Below, one piece after another: positions 8,549 to 16,169 of a DNA stretch of 64,000 nucleotides. The stretch comes from Photobacterium sanguinicancri. GTDB taxonomy: Bacteria; Pseudomonadota; Gammaproteobacteria; Enterobacterales; Vibrionaceae. The notes beneath the pieces were generated by a model. That model was given only the letters and a program-made list of their open reading frames with translations, ran no database searches and was not told the origin of the DNA. Position 1 is the stretch's first letter. Each line of letters begins with the position of its first letter. The translations under genes were made by a program, and so were the position numbers. The stretch is from assembly GCF_024346675.1 (NCBI RefSeq), contig NZ_AP024851.1:1178001-1242000 (forward strand). Direction: 5' to 3'.

Positions 8549-10713
8549 GTGCATTTTGGGAACTATGGGCCGTAATTTTCACCTTAACCTTCTTCGTACT
8601 GATGGTCTCTGTGATAGTGAAATATTGGCGCAGTAACCATCAAGCCGATCAAAACCACACCATCGGCAGCTTTGATGGCATCGAAGAAAAAGATGCCCCA
8701 CCGCCAAAGCTCTTGTTTACCAGCTACGCTATCGCATTTGTGCTTTCTGCGGGTTATCTCGTGCTCTATCCTGGCTTAGGCGAATGGCAGGGCCTTATCG
8801 ATTGGCAGCAAAGTGACGATAAACTCAGCTCACCGCGCACTAGCCTTGATCAGCAGTTTTCCCAAATCAATGACACTGAAAATGGCATCAAATTAAACAA
8901 GCTAGCTAAAATCCCAGAGATAGTTGCAAGCGGACAAATTCTGTTTCAAACGCACTGCGCCGCCTGTCATCGTAACAATGCACAAGGACAAAAACATTTT
9001 CCTAACCTTATCGACCAAGAGTGGCTATATGGCGGCACTGACGAAGCCATAATTCATTCTATAGCGAAAGGCCGAAACGGTGCTATGCCCGGCTGGAGTG
9101 AAATACTTCGCCCTGATGAAGTGGCAAAGTTATCGTATTACCTCGCTTCACTGAACCAGCGTCATACCGATGTGCCAGAGGTAAAAGTGGCGTTAGGTAA
9201 AACCTTATTTACTCAATACTGTGCATCATGTCATGCCGACGGCTCAGTGGCTAACCAACAACTTGGTGTACCCGATCTCTCTGACGATATTTGGCTGCAT
9301 GGCGGTAGCATTGAAGAGATCCAACACACGATTAATTATGGTTTAAATAACCTGATGCCCGCCTTTGGTGAGCAGCTGACAGAAAATGAAATACTCGCTT
9401 TAGGTGCTTACATTCGCTACACAGGTTTTGAAGAACAACAGAAGTTAGAAAAATTAGAGGCAAAAGCGATCGAACGGGGTGAATACCTCGCTTACGCGGG
9501 TGACTGCGTCGCTTGTCATAGTGCTGAAGGTGGCGAACCTTTTGCGGGCGGACTGCCTTTTGTAACGCCATTTGGTACCGTTTATTCTACCAACATCACG
9601 CCGCATTCAAGCGAAGGGATTGGAGAATATGACTTTGACGATTTCAGTGATGCGCTTGTTCGAGGTAAGGGCAAAAACGGTTATCTCTACCCTGCAATGC
9701 CTTACACTTCTTATCAACACCTCACCGAGCAAGACATGCTCGACTTGTGGGAATACATGCAATCTATCACAACCGTTTCACGTCGTAACGATGACAACAG
9801 CATGATGTTTCCGTCGAACATTCGTTTAGGGTTACTGGGCTGGAATATCGTGTTTATGGACACAGATCCTATCGACTACAGCGTACCTAACGCATTGAAA
9901 GCACAAATAGCAGATGTCGAAAAATGGCAACAAGGAAAATACTGGGTGGCGGGGTTAGGTCACTGCTCTGAATGTCACACCCCAAGAAACATCGCACAGG
10001 CATTAATTGCTGAGCGTATTTTTCAAGGGAATCTCATTGATGGTTGGAACGCACCCGATATCACCGCTAATGAACTGTTTATCGATGGTTGGGATGAAGC
10101 CACATTGACTGATTTCTTGCACACAGGTCATTCCGATAAAGGAACAGCCTTTGCTGGCATGGCCGATGTGGTCAAAAACAGTCTGAGCCTAATGACACGA
10201 GAAGATGTTGAGTCTATGTCTTATTACCTACTAAGTGGCGATACGAATAACGTGATCAGCAAAGATGCAGTGCCACTACAGCCCAAAGGTTTTGATGATG
10301 CCTCTTATCAAACACCTATCTACACCACTTACCGCCAAACCTGCGGTGCATGTCATGGTGACGATGGTAAAGGCCGCCCACCGATTGCACCGACACTGTT
10401 AAACAACGGTATTATCATGCACAGCGATCCGTTCAATACCATTGCCGTCACTGTTCGCGGGTTACAACCTACCTATATTGATAAAGATCGTAACTTTATG
10501 CCCATGGCCAGTTTTGAGGACGTACTGTCTGATAAGAACCTTGCAGAGCTGATCACCTTTGTTCGTTCCAATCTTGGTGACAGGCATGAACCTGTTACCG
10601 CGGAACACGTCAGAGAAGTCAGAGAGACCTTGGAAGCTGCTGGTTATGCAGGAGGATTACACACCACACCCGATATGTATGACCGACGTGATAATACGAT
10701 TAATATTAAGTAG
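8545..10713 (+). CDS. ccoP: CcoP fused to a three-heme alcohol-dehydrogenase-type cytochrome
   Basis: This 722-residue protein is more than twice the normal CcoP length (about 300). Residues 1-295 are an ordinary CcoP: two membrane helices, the linker FDGIEEKDAPPPK, YLVLYPGLGEW, and two heme motifs (CAACH 138-142, CASCH 226-230). Residues about 305-722 match the membrane-linked cytochrome subunit of alcohol/gluconate dehydrogenases. This part has CVACHSAEGGEPFAGGLP with PFGTVYSTNITP (heme at 321-325), CSECH at 474-478 and CGACH at 600-604. One continuous frame thus carries five hemes. In the family the second part accepts electrons from a quinoprotein or flavoprotein dehydrogenase. Here it could feed them straight into the oxidase (inference). 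No partner dehydrogenase is in the window. Confidence 0.92.
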   Translation: MSAFWELWAVIFTLTFFVLMVSVIVKYWRSNHQADQNHTIGSFDGIEEKDAPPPKLLFTSYAIAFVLSAGYLVLYPGLGEWQGLIDWQQSDDKLSSPRTSLDQQFSQINDTENGIKLNKLAKIPEIVASGQILFQTHCAACHRNNAQGQKHFPNLIDQEWLYGGTDEAIIHSIAKGRNGAMPGWSEILRPDEVAKLSYYLASLNQRHTDVPEVKVALGKTLFTQYCASCHADGSVANQQLGVPDLSDDIWLHGGSIEEIQHTINYGLNNLMPAFGEQLTENEILALGAYIRYTGFEEQQKLEKLEAKAIERGEYLAYAGDCVACHSAEGGEPFAGGLPFVTPFGTVYSTNITPHSSEGIGEYDFDDFSDALVRGKGKNGYLYPAMPYTSYQHLTEQDMLDLWEYMQSITTVSRRNDDNSMMFPSNIRLGLLGWNIVFMDTDPIDYSVPNALKAQIADVEKWQQGKYWVAGLGHCSECHTPRNIAQALIAERIFQGNLIDGWNAPDITANELFIDGWDEATLTDFLHTGHSDKGTAFAGMADVVKNSLSLMTREDVESMSYYLLSGDTNNVISKDAVPLQPKGFDDASYQTPIYTTYRQTCGACHGDDGKGRPPIAPTLLNNGIIMHSDPFNTIAVTVRGLQPTYIDKDRNFMPMASFEDVLSDKNLAELITFVRSNLGDRHEPVTAEHVREVRETLEAAGYAGGLHTTPDMYDRRDNTINIK

Positions 10714-10743
10714 CGAATCGTCATAGTCGATTCGCTTAAAATC

Positions 10744-10790
10744 AATACCAATACCAATACCAATACCAATACCAATACCAATACTAATAC
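10744..10790 (+). repeat. AATACC hexanucleotide tandem repeat
   Basis: Six perfect copies of AATACC, then AATACT and a partial AATAC, lie 30 bases after the ccoP stop. The repeat is outside any gene. Such arrays vary in copy number by slippage; its effect here is unknown. Confidence 0.9.
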
Positions 10791-10809
10791 AAATAAACAT
10801 ACAATTAGC

Positions 10810-10848
10810 GCCCCCTAAAAGATCATCTATACAGTGATCTTTGGGGGC
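10810..10848 (+). terminator. GC-rich stem-loop after the oxidase operon
   Basis: GCCCCC...AGATCA (10810-10825) pairs with TGATCTTTGGGGGC (10835-10848) with a small bulge. There is no T tract after it. It is probably the 3' end of the oxidase transcript, less likely a processing or attenuation site. Confidence 0.45.
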
Positions 10849-11153
10849 ATCGATAAGCCTATTATCAGATTACACCGCAACGTCAGCTAACAGTTTATGA
10901 AAAATAGTGAATTTATGTTCACCTTTGCAGGCAAAAAATAGATACATGAATTGCCCCAGACTTGAGATGAAGCAAGAAGTAGCTCAAAACATCCGCAATA
11001 GAGCAATTAAACGCTCCTTTACAGTTTAATTTATGTAACAAAACATATATATTTACAAATCTGTCAATATAGAAATTCCGATAAAAACTAATTTATCGAA
11101 AGTAAGATAGACATCCATATCATCAACACTTCAGTCATTAAATGCAGGAAGCT
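10849..11153 (+). other. Leader region of the two ToxR-like cassettes
   Basis: This AT-rich gap must contain the promoter of the regulator cluster starting at 11154. I see no palindrome or known regulator box that I would defend. Confidence 0.4.
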
Positions 11154-11876
11154 ATGTGGGAATTTAGGCCAGGCACCTCAGAGCCATTAAAGCATCGCAT
11201 GACGGGAGAAGTGAGATCACTTAAGAATTCTGAAAGTCGATTGTTACTGTTACTGCTCACTCATTCGCATCGTACTGTAACGAAAGATGAAATTCACAAT
11301 TTCGCATGGCCGGGAAAAGTCGTATCGGATGACAGCATCACCCGTGCTATTTCAACATTACGTACAGCTTTAGGTGACAGCGCTGCCCAGCAAAAGATCA
11401 TTCGTACAGCTCCAAAGTCCGGATACTTTATCATCGGAAATCATGTTGTACTCATTGAAGAAACACCTCAGGCTACAATTACACCTGTTTCTAACCGCAC
11501 ACAGAAAAATAAACTAAGAGTGGGCCTCTTATTGACCTGTTTAGGATTCATATTGGTTAATGTCTTTTTATTTAATTTCCTTTTCATGCCTAGCGGCAAT
11601 TCAGATCAATACATGTTGTCGCGTATTATTTCGGGCAATACACAATTCATGGTGGAAAGCGATGACTTAGTCAGTCTCGAACTAATGAGCAATCTAAGTC
11701 ATAAAAAAAGATCTCAACCTGTAGATTTCTATATCACCTCGAATCAAGCGAGAATTTACGTAAGCTGCGTTATTCGCACCCCGGAAGCAAAAAGGCGTAA
11801 TAGTCTTAATTTATCAATAGATATCGATAACCCCCTTGAGTACATCAGTAATGAAATACATCAACAATGCCAATAA
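11154..11876 (+). CDS. ToxR-like membrane-bound transcription regulator, cassette 1
   Basis: This 240-residue protein has a cytoplasmic winged-helix domain of the OmpR/ToxR type (about residues 1-100, with FAWPGKVVSDDSITRAISTLR and the wing PKSGYFI). One membrane helix follows at about 121-144, then a periplasmic domain of about 95 residues. That domain holds two Cys, in IYVSC and in the terminal QQCQ. The frame opens at 11142, but the ATG at 11154 gives MWEFRP, which lines up with MWCFDP of its paralogue at 12352, so I start there. The 3' end overlaps the next gene. The layout is that of ToxR, TcpP, CadC and VtrA, which act as one-piece sensors and DNA binders. The signal and targets are unknown. 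Confidence 0.85.
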   Translation: MWEFRPGTSEPLKHRMTGEVRSLKNSESRLLLLLLTHSHRTVTKDEIHNFAWPGKVVSDDSITRAISTLRTALGDSAAQQKIIRTAPKSGYFIIGNHVVLIEETPQATITPVSNRTQKNKLRVGLLLTCLGFILVNVFLFNFLFMPSGNSDQYMLSRIISGNTQFMVESDDLVSLELMSNLSHKKRSQPVDFYITSNQARIYVSCVIRTPEAKRRNSLNLSIDIDNPLEYISNEIHQQCQ

Positions 11877-12348
11877 AGCCCTAATATTGCTGCTTGGGGC
11901 ACTGATCTTGGCTATTCCATTGCAAATATCGGTAAGCCAATTTCTGCTCCCCGAGTTTGTTAAGAACAGTCGTACCATTATAAATAAAACGATTATTTCT
12001 TACGGCAAGAAGCAAGTTACCGCTCAATCTCGGACGATTGAATATCGCTTAAAACCCTACTGGTGGAATCGATACCTACTACTTACAGACATTCAATTTG
12101 ATCATGGCGAAAAGCTCAAGACGCAGTTTATTATCACTTTTTGGCCTTCTAACTTGTATTCAATTCAATACATTAGCAAGTTATTTAATGCCGACGAAAT
12201 AAAGTATTTTGACCCACCAGAACAACACGTTCTCTTTGATGGCGGCGATGAAAACTTTCAAGTTTTAGTCGAAGATAGTCAACTTTATTGCTATATCCAG
12301 CTGTCAAACCAAGCTGTTCAGTGCGTCGATATAAACCAAAGAGAGTAA
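11851..12348 (+). CDS. Small membrane partner of the ToxR-like regulator, cassette 1
   Basis: This 165-residue protein has one N-terminal membrane helix (about residues 9-30) and a periplasmic domain. Near the C-terminus are two Cys in LYCYIQLSNQAVQC. It overlaps the preceding regulator by 26 bases when started at the ATG at 11851 (a TTG at 11836 is the alternative). The arrangement copies ToxR/ToxS, TcpP/TcpH and especially VtrA/VtrC, where the second protein completes the periplasmic sensor. Sequence similarity to those is too weak to name it, so the role rests on layout and on its paralogue at 13142. Confidence 0.7.
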   Translation: MKYINNANKALILLLGALILAIPLQISVSQFLLPEFVKNSRTIINKTIISYGKKQVTAQSRTIEYRLKPYWWNRYLLLTDIQFDHGEKLKTQFIITFWPSNLYSIQYISKLFNADEIKYFDPPEQHVLFDGGDENFQVLVEDSQLYCYIQLSNQAVQCVDINQRE

Positions 12349-12351
12349 AAA

Positions 12352-13158
12352 ATGTGGTGTTTTGATCCAACAGCAAGATGGCAGCTTACGCACACACAAA
12401 ACAGTACTGCGAAAAAGCTAAAATCAACCGACAGTAAAATACTTGAGATGCTGCTGCTTCATCAAGGTCAGGTGGTTTCGAAAGAAGAACTTGAAAACGC
12501 AGCTTGGCCAGGTCGTTTTGTGTCCAAATCAAGTCTAACTCAATCGATAGCCCAACTTAGGTTTGCGCTTGGTGACAGTGGACGAGAGCAAAAAATCATT
12601 AAAACACTACCAAGACAGGGTTATATGCTTGCCACCAATGTGATGATGATGGAGATAAATACACAATCCAAACCTTCCGTGGAAGTGTCCGTACAGCCTG
12701 AAGAACAGAGTGAACTTGATAGCCAGAACATACTAATTCTCCCCCGCAATTCGGAGAGTACGCACTCTTACGTTTCGTCCACTACCGGTATTTCGCGGAT
12801 TCAATGGTGCCTATTGATACTATTGTCTATTTCATTAATCATGAGTTCGTATTGGCTCACAGTGATGATCTACAGAAATAATCACATTGCACGAGATAAA
12901 TGGCAGCAAACCTCCTATCAAGGAGTACGCTACTTTTTTGAACCCAAAGAGCAAGGTGAACAACTGTTTAACTGGCTGAAAGATACCTATTCAGACAACC
13001 TTCGCATGCTCTATTTATCCAAAAATCCAGAGCAACTCTATGTTTCATGCATCTATCTATCAGGTAGTTTAAAAGAACGCAAAGTGACCAACATGAGCTT
13101 CATACATAACTTTTCACCAGAAAATATAAAGAGAGCGATTCGTGAACAATGTCAATAA
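12352..13158 (+). CDS. ToxR-like membrane-bound transcription regulator, cassette 2
   Basis: This 268-residue paralogue of the gene at 11154 starts 3 bases after the preceding stop. Its winged-helix domain (about 1-100; AAWPGRFVSKSSLTQSIAQLR and the wing PRQGYML) is clearly related. A longer linker (about 100-148, with many Ser and Glu) precedes the membrane helix at about 150-174. The periplasmic domain again has two Cys, in LYVSC and the terminal EQCQ, at equivalent places to cassette 1. The 3' end overlaps the next gene by 17 bases. The cytoplasmic halves are more alike than the periplasmic halves, suggesting the two copies now sense different signals (inference). Confidence 0.85.
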   Translation: MWCFDPTARWQLTHTQNSTAKKLKSTDSKILEMLLLHQGQVVSKEELENAAWPGRFVSKSSLTQSIAQLRFALGDSGREQKIIKTLPRQGYMLATNVMMMEINTQSKPSVEVSVQPEEQSELDSQNILILPRNSESTHSYVSSTTGISRIQWCLLILLSISLIMSSYWLTVMIYRNNHIARDKWQQTSYQGVRYFFEPKEQGEQLFNWLKDTYSDNLRMLYLSKNPEQLYVSCIYLSGSLKERKVTNMSFIHNFSPENIKRAIREQCQ

Positions 13159-13627
13159 AGTGATATGCACATTATTCGCTGCGAATGTACTGATTATAGT
13201 TAGCATTTTCGCTCTCAATGTTTATCATCATCCCATGTTTTTAGTGGGCAAAAATAATACGATGCTTTTTTCTCACGGGATGACTTATACAGAAGATCGC
13301 GTCGAGTCTTATCAAGAATATTTTACCGTTGATCATACATGGAACGGTTTTCATGACCTCTACTCGACCATACAGACTGAGGGTGTGATAAAGAAAAGTT
13401 TAAAAGTTTATTACTCCGTCTATTTCTGGGGACTCGATATTTTTTCAAGTCGGAACACCCTAAGAAGCAAAGAATACACACCGTCAACCGAACCTGATAT
13501 CACAGAGGCTCATCTCATTGATGAAAATATAGAACAGTTCTTTCAGATTTTATACCAAGATGATTTTAGCTTCTGTTACACCAGTTTACTGACCAGCAGC
13601 GTCCAGTGTATCACCGCTGACCAATAA
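13142..13627 (+). CDS. Small membrane partner of the ToxR-like regulator, cassette 2
   Basis: This 161-residue protein starts at a GTG inside the preceding gene. It has one membrane helix (about residues 7-28) and a periplasmic domain ending in FSFCYTSLLTSSVQCITADQ, whose two Cys match the LYCYIQLSNQAVQC segment of the protein at 11851. Both begin with a similar NN-NK stretch before the helix. These shared points, not overall identity, support a second VtrC/ToxS-like partner. Function is inferred from layout. Confidence 0.7.
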   Translation: MNNVNKVICTLFAANVLIIVSIFALNVYHHPMFLVGKNNTMLFSHGMTYTEDRVESYQEYFTVDHTWNGFHDLYSTIQTEGVIKKSLKVYYSVYFWGLDIFSSRNTLRSKEYTPSTEPDITEAHLIDENIEQFFQILYQDDFSFCYTSLLTSSVQCITADQ

Positions 13628-14021
13628 CGGTATTGCCACAAAAATACACCTTTAAAAGGCGCGACGCCTGCCTCCTTATAGCCATATCTCCCTTCTCATT
13701 TCACTTCGATATTTCGTCAATGAACGCATGTCACTGGTGACAGTGATTCTCTGCCTTGGCATATGATGAAGGCACTAAAATTAGAGTAATTAACCTAAAA
13801 CCAACCAACAGAAAAGGTAAAAACCAAGACCAGCAAGACTCCCCCCTTTAAAATCAACATATTAGGTAAACATAAATATCCCTATTCATACCTTAAAATC
13901 TCATTGTACTGTTCTTACAAGAGCCTAATATTGTTAATCAGATAAGTTCATTAGTGCTTTTGTCGCTTTAGGAACATAGTAGATCTCATTGAAAACTTAA
14001 TTAAGCATTGTAACAATTTCG
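13628..14021 (+). other. Intergenic region before the GlxA-type gene
   Basis: About 390 bases without a gene. A short AGGCG-CGA-CGCCT hairpin at 13657-13669 could end the cassette transcript, but it is weak and has no T tract. The promoter of the gene at 14022 must be here; no clear box is visible. Confidence 0.4.
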
Positions 14022-15011
14022 ATGATTATTCAGCACGAACCTTTAAGCATCACGGTGTTACTTTTTGAAGGTATGCCAACAACGGCAATATCCGGTCCGA
14101 TTGAAATGTTAACTGTTGCTTCTTCATTAGCTGGAATACCTCAACCTAAGGTTAATTTTGTTTCATCAACAGGCAGCAAAGTACAAGCTCTTGGTGGACT
14201 AATGTTAACTTGCAATCAGCATTGGCGAGAAGTAGAACACTGTGACATCCTTTTAATAGGAGCATGCGGAAACCCCGAACACAATGTGTTTGTTCTCCCA
14301 CAAGAGATGAACCAATGGCTAAAAAAGCTGATTCGACGCACATCATTTGTATACTCGTTGTGTACTGGCGCTTTCTTGCTAGCAGAACTTGGGGTATTGA
14401 ATCGTAAAAGTGCGACAACCCATTGGGTATATGCAGACATGTTTCGCAAGCGCTACCCTGAGGTCAAGTTAATGTCGCAACTAAGCATTACGCATGAAGG
14501 GCCTTACATCTGCACATCAAGCGTAAAAGATTATTTTCCTGCAACGATGATGATTATCGATAATTTATTCGGTTCAGCACACAGAGAAAAATGCGAACAA
14601 TTTATGAGTGGAGAAGTATCTACTATTCAGCAAATATCGAAAACAAGCTTTAACCAATTCCGACAGCATAGTGATGAATTAATTCACTCGCTGCAAGACT
14701 GGATGCACAAAGAGGATCCAGCCAAGCTATCCGTTGTGCGTTGCGCGAAAAAAAGCTTTTTAAGTGAGCGGCAAATGAAGCGGCGCTTTAAAGCAGCAAC
14801 TAGCGAAACCCCTATGAATTATATTCAACGCATACGAATTGTGTTTGCTAGAGATAAGCTGGGCACCACAAAGGTTAATGTCGACCAAATTTGTCAACAA
14901 GTCGGCTATAGCGATACTAATTACTTTAGAATGTTATTTAAGAAATTTTACGATATAACGCCGACTCAATACCGTAAAAAAACCCAAGTTTATTCAGCAA
15001 GCGAAGCATAA
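14022..15011 (+). CDS. GlxA-family AraC-type regulator with DJ-1/PfpI domain
   Basis: The 329-residue protein has an N-terminal DJ-1/PfpI-like domain (about residues 5-185). LCTGAFLLAELGVL carries the Cys at the nucleophile-elbow position, followed by ATTHW. A C-terminal AraC double HTH spans about 225-322 (FLSERQMKRRFKAAT and QICQQVGYSDTNYFRMLFKKF). Relatives such as GbdR, CdhR and ArgR of Pseudomonas respond to amines and amino acids (betaine, carnitine, arginine). The ligand here is unknown and no obvious target operon adjoins. The next gene on this strand is the aldehyde dehydrogenase 1.2 kb away. Confidence 0.88.
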   Translation: MIIQHEPLSITVLLFEGMPTTAISGPIEMLTVASSLAGIPQPKVNFVSSTGSKVQALGGLMLTCNQHWREVEHCDILLIGACGNPEHNVFVLPQEMNQWLKKLIRRTSFVYSLCTGAFLLAELGVLNRKSATTHWVYADMFRKRYPEVKLMSQLSITHEGPYICTSSVKDYFPATMMIIDNLFGSAHREKCEQFMSGEVSTIQQISKTSFNQFRQHSDELIHSLQDWMHKEDPAKLSVVRCAKKSFLSERQMKRRFKAATSETPMNYIQRIRIVFARDKLGTTKVNVDQICQQVGYSDTNYFRMLFKKFYDITPTQYRKKTQVYSASEA

Positions 15012-15028
15012 CGCCCTGATTCACCATT

Positions 15029-15052
15029 GGCTATACCTTATAAGGTATAGCC
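15029..15052. terminator. Perfect 24-base palindrome between convergent genes
   Basis: GGCTATACCTTA is followed at once by its exact complement TAAGGTATAGCC. It sits between the convergent GlxA-type gene and the small genes ending at 15106. That position suits a bidirectional terminator, though neither side has a long T tract. Confidence 0.5.
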
Positions 15053-15105
15053 ATATTCTGCCTCAGCCCTCGTAATGCGTGAAGCTTATGTAAATATAAA
15101 CACGC

Positions 15106-15354
15106 TTATTTATCTAACAATAACTGTGTTTTTTGATGCTGTTCGGTTTTTTCAAAGGCACCAAGCAACAAATGACCAGGGTTGGCAAGTGCACTAGTAA
15201 GGGCTGAACCTATATTGTTGATATGGATATCGTTATCAATCACACTGGCAATTATATAAGATCTGATAGTATGGCGGGACATATCAAGTTCAAGAATACG
15301 AGCACAACGTTTTGCTTCTTCAAGCCTTTCAATTAGAGTCGATTCAGGCAACAC
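15106..15354 (-). CDS. Hypothetical protein, second of an overlapping pair
   Basis: An 82-residue frame starts at a GTG that overlaps the end of the gene at 15344-15703 by 11 bases, suggesting translational coupling. The product looks soluble and helical, with no signal peptide, membrane segment or motif I recognise. Its reality rests on the overlap and on the absence of a better frame. Function unknown. Confidence 0.45.
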   Translation of the reverse strand: MLPESTLIERLEEAKRCARILELDMSRHTIRSYIIASVIDNDIHINNIGSALTSALANPGHLLLGAFEKTEQHQKTQLLLDK

Positions 15355-15703
15355 GATTAATCCCTTCTCCGTTTTGTATTATCACCATGTGAAACTCTTC
15401 ACTTATTCTAAGTGCTGCGCTAAACAATTTATCTCGGTATATTTTCCGGCCATTTAAATCACTATTTATATAATCAACTAACGTATTAACCGCGCAATCT
15501 ACTGTTATGTTTTTTTCAGCGGAAATAGCGGCCAAAATCGTTTTTGTTTGATCACTATAAACATCAAGATTGCGTTTTTTTGCTTCAACCAACATAGCCT
15601 GAATGACTGTTTTTTGGTGTGCTCGAATAATGCATTTTGATAATTCATCTTGATCATAACTATATCCCATTGCATCTAACTGTTTACTTATCTCTTTGTA
15701 CAT
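15344..15703 (-). CDS. Hypothetical protein, first of an overlapping pair
   Basis: This 119-residue frame starts with an ATG preceded by GGAGGTTATAAA, so translation is credible. The product is predicted to be a soluble, mainly helical protein without Cys-rich or DNA-binding motifs that I can name. It is followed by an overlapping 82-residue frame. The pair is convergent with the GlxA-type gene and divergent from the aldehyde dehydrogenase. A toxin-antitoxin or phage-remnant role is possible from size and coupling but has no direct support. Confidence 0.55.
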   Translation of the reverse strand: MYKEISKQLDAMGYSYDQDELSKCIIRAHQKTVIQAMLVEAKKRNLDVYSDQTKTILAAISAEKNITVDCAVNTLVDYINSDLNGRKIYRDKLFSAALRISEEFHMVIIQNGEGINRVA

Positions 15704-16169
15704 TTTATAACCTCCGAAATCCCCCCAGATATTAACGCGTAATTACTTTTATTAAAGAGTGCCCCTATATGCATAATTTATGTAAATTCATTTGATTACA
15801 GTTGGATAGATAAAACTTCACAAAAAAAAGTCCTAAAGGTGCATGAGATATGTCCCATTCGTAATGGCCAAATTTTCATTTAAGTCATAGTTATATTTCG
15901 GATTTTTATTATGGCATCAGAAATATTCTCAGAAACTGGAAACAAACAGCAATAAATATTCAATTTAGTGAGTAATGTGAAAACGCCTAATAAAGCAGTG
16001 TAATATGACTTTCTATCACGCCTGTAAACAATAAGCCTTTAATATATATAAGAAAAACATAATAAAAACTTTTCGTACGTATATAATTGCATATTTATAG
16101 ACCCTATAAAACAAGAGGATAATTACCCTCAGAAAAACAATTAATCTGAAAATAAGAAGGGGTGAAAAT
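15704..16169. other. Divergent promoter region before aldehyde dehydrogenase
   Basis: A very AT-rich stretch of about 465 bases between the divergent small-gene pair and the aldehyde dehydrogenase. AAGGGG at 16158-16163 is the ribosome binding site of the latter. I see no supported gene or operator. Confidence 0.4.

Noticed and set aside
9332..9571. Minus-strand frame inside ccoP, and plus-strand frame at 9572-9805
   Set aside because: Both lie wholly inside the five-heme ccoP frame and have no start signals or recognisable product. They do not indicate a break between the two halves.
10744..10790. Tandem repeat as a possible CRISPR or attachment site
   Set aside because: The units are 6 bases with no spacers, there are no cas genes, and no integrase or tRNA is nearby.
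11154..12348. Calling the first cassette toxRS itself
   Set aside because: Beyond the winged helix, the periplasmic parts and the partner do not show ToxR or ToxS sequence, and there are two copies; the core toxRS locus is expected elsewhere.
13657..13669. AGGCG-CGA-CGCCT hairpin as a terminator
   Set aside because: The stem is only 5 bases with a 3-base loop and no T tract follows, so it is mentioned only as a weak possibility.
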